Part shown: positions 56,351-64,000 of the stretch, piece by piece
Position numbering within the stretch: the stretch's first letter is position 1
Layout of the letters: each line of letters begins with the position of its first letter
NCBI GenBank assembly: GCA_043228905.1
Contig: JBHGNT010000006.1
Span: 682,001-746,000, forward strand
Source: Azolla caroliniana
Lineage: Eukaryota; Polypodiophyta
Length of the DNA: 64,000 nucleotides
Direction of reading: 5' to 3'
The notes under the pieces: model-generated
Told to the model about the DNA's origin: nothing
The model's database searches: none
The model's input: the letters and a program-made list of their open reading frames with translations, nothing else
Program-made: the position numbers and the translations under genes

Positions 56351-57523
56351 TTTCAAGTATATGTAGGTAGGACAAGCATCCAGCCCCCGCCCTGATCACG
56401 TGTACATTATTGGTTCCTCGTGCATTTGGTAGTTGCCTTCGGTCCTACTTTTGAATCTGCAATAATATCACGGCAATTGTGTTGTATGTCTAAGGTTGCT
56501 TTTTCTCAATTTCTATGAGATTGCCAACACTATGTATCGATCAATCTTTGTTTCTCTTTGTGACCTTACCTTTCTTATTTTGTTAACATGGAGATTCGGT
56601 ATTAAAGCTTTCCCCTTCTTTAGCATACTCGGTTTATCACAAAAAATGCAGTTTTGTATTGTGTGAAGGTATACGCGTGTTCTCTATGAGAACTAATAAA
56701 CAAACATTCATTCATTGTCACAATTACGATCATATAATACCAAAGGAAGATTGGGGCAACTTAATCTTCTAATTCTTTCATATTACTTCTGAAATTAATT
56801 TCACCTATTTAATGTCTTGGAAAATAGTGAGCAAAATACACGCCATCAAAATCATTTTATAATATGTATTATTGTTTGTACTTGTGCACATGATAAAGCT
56901 TTCAAAGTGCCATTTTCATTATAGTGATAAAAGACTGTATTAAGTAACATTTTTATTATAGTGATAAAGACTTTGTTAAGTTGCATGTACAATCAAAAGT
57001 AGACACACATGTCAATTCATATTCACATATACTTAAAGATAGATACAACTTGGGAGCAAAAAAACAAACCTTAGCCTTGGATCACATAATGGGAGAGTAA
57101 TGAATGGACAGTGGGCAAGTTGATTTTACCGAATTTATCCATTACCGAAAAATATCAGCCACCTTTGTTTTCTAACGTTGGTCATCATTCTAACTCCAAC
57201 TAATATATGAGCTCTTCATTTAATAGACAAATGTAGATTTTCTCCCTTTATTAAGGGAAAGCGAAAAACAAATGATAATCTTTAAAGAAGTGTACGGCCT
57301 CTGCAAATAGTTATTGAGTACGTGATACGTGGGTTCATGGGCATGGTCTCACATGCACTCCTAGAAACATAGGTGGTGTAAATCGTTATGGATAGGAATG
57401 TATGGTCACATTACACCTCACAATAGGTTTCATGCAAGAGTCTCCATCATTTTTATTTTTTGAGTAAAGATTCACCGTGGTATTAATGGAAAGATGCCCA
57501 ATGGCTACAATAAAATATAACCC
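56351..57523. other. No gene recognised
   Basis: AT-rich sequence. A short tandem duplication of about 42 bp (CATTTTCATTATAGTGATAA) is seen at 56912-56990. Nothing else is supported. Confidence 0.5.
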
Positions 57524-59040
57524 TCATACCCACCTCAACCAACATGTCGAGTAGCAAAAGCCGTCATGCATGGTCCTTCCAAGACGGGGCACAAAAAAAA
57601 CCATCTTGGTGGAGCATATCTCCATTTTGTTCTTTCCCCAAAAGAGGTGAAGACCTCTGCCTTTTTCCAAATTTCTCAAAAAGTGTTGTTGCTTAAGAAA
57701 CACAACCTCAGTCTCACCGGTTATTGCCTCATATTGACCTCTTAGAGTATGTATGAGCACCAACCATATGTCCTTGACTAACTCAACAACATTTTGTTTG
57801 ACTTTCTGAAATACACATTTACATATTGCCTAAATATCAGCAACAATTCGGTTTCAACCGAACCGAACCGCAAAACCATGGCTAAACGGTTTGTACAGTT
57901 CGATTCGATTATTGTTCAAATTTGTTTAAACAATTCGATTCGGTTTTGGGGGTGAATGGTTCGGTTCAGTTCGGTTTTAAAGGGTTTGAAACTGTGGTTT
58001 AAATGGTTTAACAATTTTTATATTTTTTAAACTTTTTTAAAATTTTCTTTTAACAAACTTTTCATTTTAGGAAAAATCTTAAAATTTTGAAATAATGAAA
58101 ATTTTTAAAATTTTGAATTTTGACCTAAGTTGAAAACCAAAACTGAACCGTAGTTTTGGCGTTTTAATGGTTTAACGGTTTGGTTTTTTACCTAACGGTT
58201 CAATTTCACGATTTCGTTGTTCGGTTCCATTTAGGTTTCAAAATATTTAGACAAGTTGGTTTGGACACTCTCGAACCGAACCGAACCGTTGTCAATTGTT
58301 AATCTTGCCTTCCACAATACCCAAACTACTCAAGAAGATATCATAGTGTTCTCTTCCAAGCAACATATTGCTGAAGGATAAGAGACCTCCAATACATGTC
58401 TTCCATCGGAGAGGAACAGAAAATCAACGTACTCCTTTTCATAATTTTGTATTTCTTCGGCCAACCTTCCCCATCTCACAAAACCCCATATGTACACCTA
58501 TTTACCATAAATAGGATACAAAATTCTCAACATCCTTTTCCAAATTGCTCTAGCAATAGGACATACCCAAAAAACATGGTGAACCAATTTAATGGGAAAA
58601 CCACAATGATCACATTTTAAATCATGGTAATGCCCCTGCATCTACGACTTCACATGAATGCCATAATGTACCAACCATCTAGATTCTAAACAATACAACT
58701 TTTTTAGGAATTTGCATGGCCCATAGTCATTTCCAGTAAGCCTTCAACCAAGAGTCTTGTACATTACCAAATCTCCAAATTTTACAAGTACTGGCATAAC
58801 AACCACGTCCCTCCTTAGCAATTCTCTACTTGGGTTGATATGATTTGCCATTTCCACTTGTTGGGATCCCACATAAGTGATCCATGGGCTTATTCCCATA
58901 GACCCACAATTCAAATAAATTGTTTATATCATTTGGATGTGGATTCAACATCCAATTTTTATTGTTCTTCCACAATATGCGAATAGGCAATATACTCCCT
59001 CGAGTTATAACTTCGTCTTCCATAAAGAGATAATGAAGTC
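57524..59040 (-). mobile_element. LINE 3, C-terminal fragment of ORF2
   Basis: The minus strand reads, from about 59023, GSILPIRILWKNNKNWMLNP and ELWVYGNKPMDHLCGIPTSG, then the zf-RVT region LKCDHCGFPIKLVHHVFWVC with PIARAIWK near 58530-58610 (Cys-Cys-His-Cys), and GFVRWGRLAEEIQNYEKEY. After the insertion at 57849-58292 it resumes with IWLVLIHTLRGQYEAITGET near 57720-57770. Only the end of ORF2 is present, as in a 5'-truncated LINE insertion. A few stops show it is inactive. Confidence 0.75.
57849..58292. mobile_element. 444-bp insertion rich in CCGAACCGAACCG
   Basis: Inserted into LINE 3 and flanked by CAATT on both sides (57844-57848 and 58293-58297). It carries AACCGAACCGAACCG near its left end and CGAACCGAACCGAACCGTTG at its right end, with many GGTTTGG/GGTTCGG/AACGGTT copies between. 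The terminal sequences are similar but not a clean inverted repeat. No coding capacity. It looks like a non-autonomous element; the superfamily is unknown. Confidence 0.65.
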
Positions 59041-62000
59041 ATCCAGAAGGCAAAACCTCGAAAAGAGTTTGCATGATTGTTGTATATGAAAAAAAAAAAT
59101 TGGGCAAAATATAATGGCCAACAATGTTATGCACAATATAATATGTTGTTTGAGTGTTTAAACAATGGTATATCTTACTTAGCACCTCCCCATTCATCCT
59201 TTTCACACGCTTCCATGAGCATATCAAGTCATTTATGCTATATATATATATTTATATGGATAGATACAAATGCACATTTGTATCTTAAACATGGAAGACT
59301 ATACACACTTAAAAGTGGAATGCGCTTATCGAACATAAAAAGGTTTTGTCAATTTATGCTTTACGCTAGATCTTGTGACAATGAGATTTTTCATTATGGA
59401 AGCACATTAAAATTTTCGCGGATATTGAGTGGATCGTGTGGGGATTCTAGAACTCCATGTGGACTTATTGAGACAAACCAAATAATTATGTTATCTTATA
59501 AAGCCAAACTACCTTTGACACTGGCAATTATCTTCCTTGCCAAGCAATCTTGCACAATTTTCCATATTAAATAGTCGCGACAAGTCGAACTCTTTTAACA
59601 CCATTTTAAAAATATAAGTGAACTTTAAATAGTCCATATTATAAGAATAGCAAAGTTAGTGGCCACAAGTAAATTGCAACAATGCATCACCCAAAACTCT
59701 CTCAATTCTTTGATTTGTCTCATGGGATTCATTGTTTAATTCTCATACATGCCATGCATGTTTTCTACATGTTCATAAACTCTCTTATGTGTGTACATAC
59801 CATTTTCATGAATAATGCAACATTGTTCTCAATTTACTCTACGAATAACCCTTTCATATAGGCCCCTTTAGAATGTAAGAAAAAAGGAACCCACACTAAA
59901 TATACAATTGTTAAATCCCTTTGAAGACATTGATCACATGGGTTAAACATACATATTAAATGGGTGAACCACCTTATTTTAATGCACATATGGAGCAGAG
60001 AAATGTAATTTGAAATGTAGGTAGTTATATAAAATTTAAATCAGCATTGATGTGCCCTTAACATAACTCGCATTCCAATTGTAACCTTCTAGTTATGAGG
60101 CAAGAAAACATATCCATGTTGTACTCTACAACTGGATATGCTTGACATGATATAGTGCCATTATGTTCATAGGGAATTGTGTTAATATCAATTGATGTTT
60201 CAAAATTCATTCTTGCATAGACCCACCATTTTTTTGCTTAAGCGTGTTATGTATATTTGCTTGTCTAGGGATGAAGTAAAAGTGCATAAGTTGAATTGCA
60301 TATTTCTACTCATAACATCATTGAGAAAGTTCAATTATAGCCTTCCCGTTATGAAGCAAGAATACATATTCATATTGTTGCTCTATTTTGATATGTTCGT
60401 CTTGATGTATTGTCAGTATGGTCATGGGGGAATGTGTTTGCGTCAAATGATGCTTCTAGCATCATTTTTGGATTTACCCGCTAATAAGTTTAGTTGAGGG
60501 TATGAAGTATGTTTGCTCATCAATGAGATGGATTGTAAGCACATCGTGAAAGCATTGCCTTTATACATTGCGTAAGAGATTCTAAATCTATTAGACATTT
60601 TTATTATTATTCTTTAATAAAATTTTGATAAACAAAAATGATGATGTAGTTGGCAATGCCCATGCTTTGTGATGTAAACATTGTGGGTTCATATTTTCAC
60701 TAAATGGGCTTGCTACAATTTTCATGATGATACTATGTGCTAATAATTTCCTTCTTAAACCATGTGTTTACAATGTTGACATTGATCATTTTCCCATGAT
60801 TCTGTCAACATTTCCATTGATCGTTTTCCCATAATTCTAAGAGTGAATGATTTTTTTTCTCTTTTACAAGGCAATGTTGATAGAAAATGCTTTACAACTA
60901 TTTGTGACAATCCTATTATATACAGGTTGATAATCACTAGTCAGAGAGAAAGGGGAAGGCATGGCCAAACAATGCAAACAATTGTACAATAGGTCACAAA
61001 CTAGGAGAGTTTGCACCAACACCAAAATTTATGTTGACATTGACAAAAGATCATATCCTGATGATTAGGAAAATACTTTCTATGATGGATGTATGTGCAT
61101 GTTGTATGATGTATCACATTTATAACATTCTCATCTAAATCAAATGGAAAGTTATTCACATTTGGATTGTTTAAACGTACACATAATGATACTTGAATGA
61201 TGTTATATAATAAGTCTTATGCGCCAATTCAATTCTTTAATATCCAAACTTGTCATCATCGTGTGATGAGGTAATGACATCCCTCGTAAATTAGGACAAC
61301 AATTGACTCAAAGGAGACATGATCTACTCTAGCTAGTGTGATGTATAGATGTAATCATTATGTCACCCTTTTCTACCCAAATGGGATAGAGACAACATGG
61401 CCATAAATCAAAGTCCCTAGTATTTGTTACTCTCAAACTATGGTACAATTACTTCGGTTCTAGGGGAGACCGTGTGGATGAGCAATACTATTGGAATTAA
61501 TAGCCAATAAGGTTGTAATGTTAAAGTTTTTGACATGTGTTGTGCTATCAAGCACAATGGTTGGAAGAGGTAAAATTTTGATTACCTTTTGTGTGATCTA
61601 AAACAATGATAATAGTAATTGTGAAATACCTAATGTAACCATAAATAGCAATCACAAATCCTTTCATATGTTTGTTTGTGTCTACTCGATGTTTGGAGAT
61701 TGTCAATGAACAATTAGATCGAGTAAATCAAATCATAGAGAAGCAACAGGTATTGTAAATACTAAATAATCAATATGCAAAAAAGAACATGTCCGGTACA
61801 TGTAGGAACATTTTTTATAATCTCATACATGGAAAGCCAATTTATTTTTAATGGACATTTGATAATATATCCAAGATATGAATAGAGATATCATTAGGTT
61901 TGGCACCAAACATTTAGAAAACCAATTTAGTGTCATTAGTCATGGATGATGAGATTGGCAATCACTTGATGGATATGTGGATTATGGAAAATATATGTAG

Positions 62001-63475
62001 ATATAAAACTTTAGAATCATGTGTATTAGAAATATATGAACATTTAACAAGAAAAAAGAACATGAATGGATAGCATGCATGGAGGTTTAGATCGATGACA
62101 TGATATCAATTGTACACCATGATGATAGCACTTTTCGAGAATGGAGGGTTTTCATGGGTTACACAAGCAGCAAACTTTTTAAGGCCCATAAATACACCAT
62201 GAACTCATTTCAATCATGGAATTGAGGGTCGAGAAAAGTGAACCCTTCGCTTAAATTAGAGATTATATTCTAATTTTTGAGAGTGACCATTGAGAATATT
62301 AAGTGACAATGACATAACAAGGATGAGATAATATAACATAGAAAATGATTTTACCTCCAACTTTATGTGGATACCATATTTCAATCGTTGTGGTCAAGCA
62401 CAAAAGATAAAACGACGGATATAGACGAACGGACCGTTGCGACGTGATATAACACATACAAAGATGGATAAAGTTCAATTGATTTCTCATGATTGGGCAC
62501 CGAGGATCTCATATATAGAGTGAGAAAACAACTTTGACATATCCAATATGGATTCATATCAAACTATATAACACTCACATGTATAGATGATGCTTTCATG
62601 TTGTGTCCATTAGTACGCAATGCATTTTGTTTTCAACCTAATTAATGAGCAAATTTTGATTATTGTAGACATGATATCTCAAAGGGACAACGAAATAACA
62701 AGAACAATAATTTGATGGACCAATGTTAGGAGATATAAATAACATATAGAAAGGCAAGGCAATGTTTTGCATATTGTGCATTAGCACATAATGTCTATGT
62801 TCCACTTGCATTAAGACGTGGATTCAGAACATTAATATGAAGATGGAGGGACAAAAGGAGGAGGAGGAGGAGGAGGAAAAGAGTAATGACGATAACACTT
62901 GATGAGTGGTTGTGACACACATGATAAGGGAAGCAATGGTGTGAGAATCATGCATCATGTCTTGTTTCCTGCCTTTGTTAAGGGAAACTTGGGACAAGGT
63001 ATTGGCAATCACAGGTCCCATGTTTCACGCTCAAGTTACGATCAACACCGATGTCTACTGCGACAACAATGAAGACAAAGAGATAAAAAATGGATATAAT
63101 AGTACCACATGGTTCGAAAAGGCAAGGCTTTTGTCCGGTTCATGGTGTCAATATAAGCATGGATGATGGATGACCTATGAGTAGGTCTTGGTTTCGGGTG
63201 GAGGGATGGGGATTGAAAGTGTGGTGGTTGGGTTCGCTAGAGCCATATGAACCGACATGACCCGAGCCAAAGCGGAGGGGTAGGCGCAACGGCAAGGGCA
63301 AAGGCAAGGCAAGGCAAGAGATGTATGTATGTGTGTATGGGGGTATGTATATATGTATCGTATCTCTGGGACCAAACTGACCAAGTGGCGACAATGGCAC
63401 ACGACCAACAAGACAATGACAATGACAAATGCAACGATGGCGACAACGTGTGTGTGTGAGAGAGAGAGCCTAGAT
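59041..63475. other. AT-rich stretch with old internal duplications
   Basis: No gene recognised over about 4.4 kb. Diverged duplications are visible: TTATGAGGCAAGAAAACATA near 60093 and TTATGAAGCAAGAATACATA near 60349, each continuing for about 120 bases, and a 40-bp doublet around CATTGATCATTTTCCCAT (60780-60840). GGA (62850-62877) and GCAAG (63290-63318) microsatellites are present. Confidence 0.5.
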
Positions 63476-63650
63476 GGATGTAGCTCAATTGGTAAGGTTG
63501 CCCAATGGAGACCAGGTGGTCATGGGTTCAACCCCTACATTCCACAGTGGCATCTAGTGAATTAAGAGATATATAAGAAGTATATAAGAAGTTGGTTTCG
63601 AACCCACAACTAACAACTTACCACTAGGGTAAGGTAATTACAATAAAAGA
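63476..63650 (+). repeat. SINE copy B with tRNA-like head and inverted tRNA-like tail
   Basis: The head GGATGTAGCTCAATTGGTAA and GGTCATGGGTTCAACCCC is nearly identical to copy A at 28161. One copy of the CCACAGTGGCATCTAGTG unit follows, then on the minus strand TAGTGGTAAGTTGTTAGTTG and GGGTTCGAAACC, which resemble an A-box and B-box facing the head. It ends AATTACAATAAAAGAGAG and is bordered on both sides by GA runs. Confidence 0.75.
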
Positions 63651-63727
63651 GAGAGAGAGAGAGCGCTTTGCACTTTGCACAGGAACCGTCGCTTAATTAA
63701 TCAAGCGTTCATTCATTTGTTCTTTAA

Positions 63728-63763
<36 letters not shown>

Positions 63764-63784
63764 AAGAAACAGGAAAGGAGTTGT

Positions 63785-64000
63785 TCATTTCCTCTCTTTC
63801 TCTCTGTTTATTGTGTTTTGTTTTGTTCTGCTTGCTTCCTGCTGCTTTCCTGGATATGGCGATTCGTCTGCTTCCTCAGAAACCCTAGAAATCAGTACAG
63901 CTTCCTTCTCCATACGATTTCCTCTCCTCCTATCACGGCCATTACTTCTCCTCCTCATCGGAGCTTCTTTACAGCTCTCGATTTCTGACATTTGCTATTC
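63785..64000 (+). promoter_or_regulatory. Possible 5' leader of a gene beyond the right edge
   Basis: CT-rich, moderately GC sequence unlike the AT-rich DNA before it, containing AAACCCTAG (telo-box, common in plant 5' ends) at 63881-63889 and a 10-codon frame ATGGCG to TAG (63857-63889) that could be an upstream ORF. No coding region can be confirmed in the remaining bases. Confidence 0.3.

Noticed and set aside
63881-63889. Telomere-derived repeat
   Set aside because: Only a single AAACCCTAG is present; a telo-box in a 5' leader explains it better.
63785-63991. A minus-strand 68-residue protein gene
   Set aside because: It is a composition effect of the CT-rich plus-strand leader and has no motif.

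Overview
This is nuclear DNA of a land plant, most likely a flowering plant. The evidence is spliced genes with GT-AG introns, plant-type gene families (a beta-ketoacyl-CoA synthase, a SMO1-type sterol 4-methyl oxidase and a plant PUT polyamine transporter), plant LTR retrotransposons with methionine-tRNA primer sites, LINEs with a DUF4283-like ORF1 and a zf-RVT domain, tRNA-derived SINEs and abundant microsatellites. The species cannot be named from the sequence. Three host genes are recognisable; most of the rest is nested, decayed transposable elements or AT-rich sequence in which I recognise nothing.

Layout. 1-2062: minus-strand LTR element (gag running off the left edge, leader, probable LTR). 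2075-14636: minus-strand LINE split by a Ty1/copia element (3466-13156, plus strand, TSD ATATT), which is itself split by a second copia element (6830-11205, minus strand). 15786-16921: 3' end of another minus-strand copia element. 18905-20416: intact, GC-rich, intronless KCS gene on the minus strand. 21300-29830: AT-rich, gene-free, with simple repeats, tandem repeats and two SINE-like units. 29837-36345: LINE whose 5' part is inverted relative to the rest, as twin priming produces. About 37150-46700: very old copia element that received a younger, internally deleted copia element (42514-45556, TSD AAAAA), which in turn received a solo LTR (44206-44556). 47649-53416: SMO gene in four or five exons. 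54505-55986: intronless PUT gene, convergent with SMO. 57524-59040: C-terminal LINE fragment interrupted by a 444-bp insertion rich in CCGAACCGAACCG. 59040-64000: AT-rich sequence, a second SINE copy, and possibly the 5' leader of a gene beyond the right edge.

How the genes relate. KCS (fatty-acyl elongation), SMO (sterol C4 demethylation) and PUT (polyamine import) are all predicted membrane proteins, but they are 27 kb apart or belong to unrelated pathways; I see no operon-like or biosynthetic cluster. I did not find a convincing new biological system. The most unusual things are a long charged reading frame between copia pol and the 3' LTR, a His/Asp-rich insertion in the SMO enzyme, a 23-bp unit amplified in only one LTR of a pair, a SINE family with inward-facing tRNA-like ends, and the order of insertions that can be read from intact target-site duplications.
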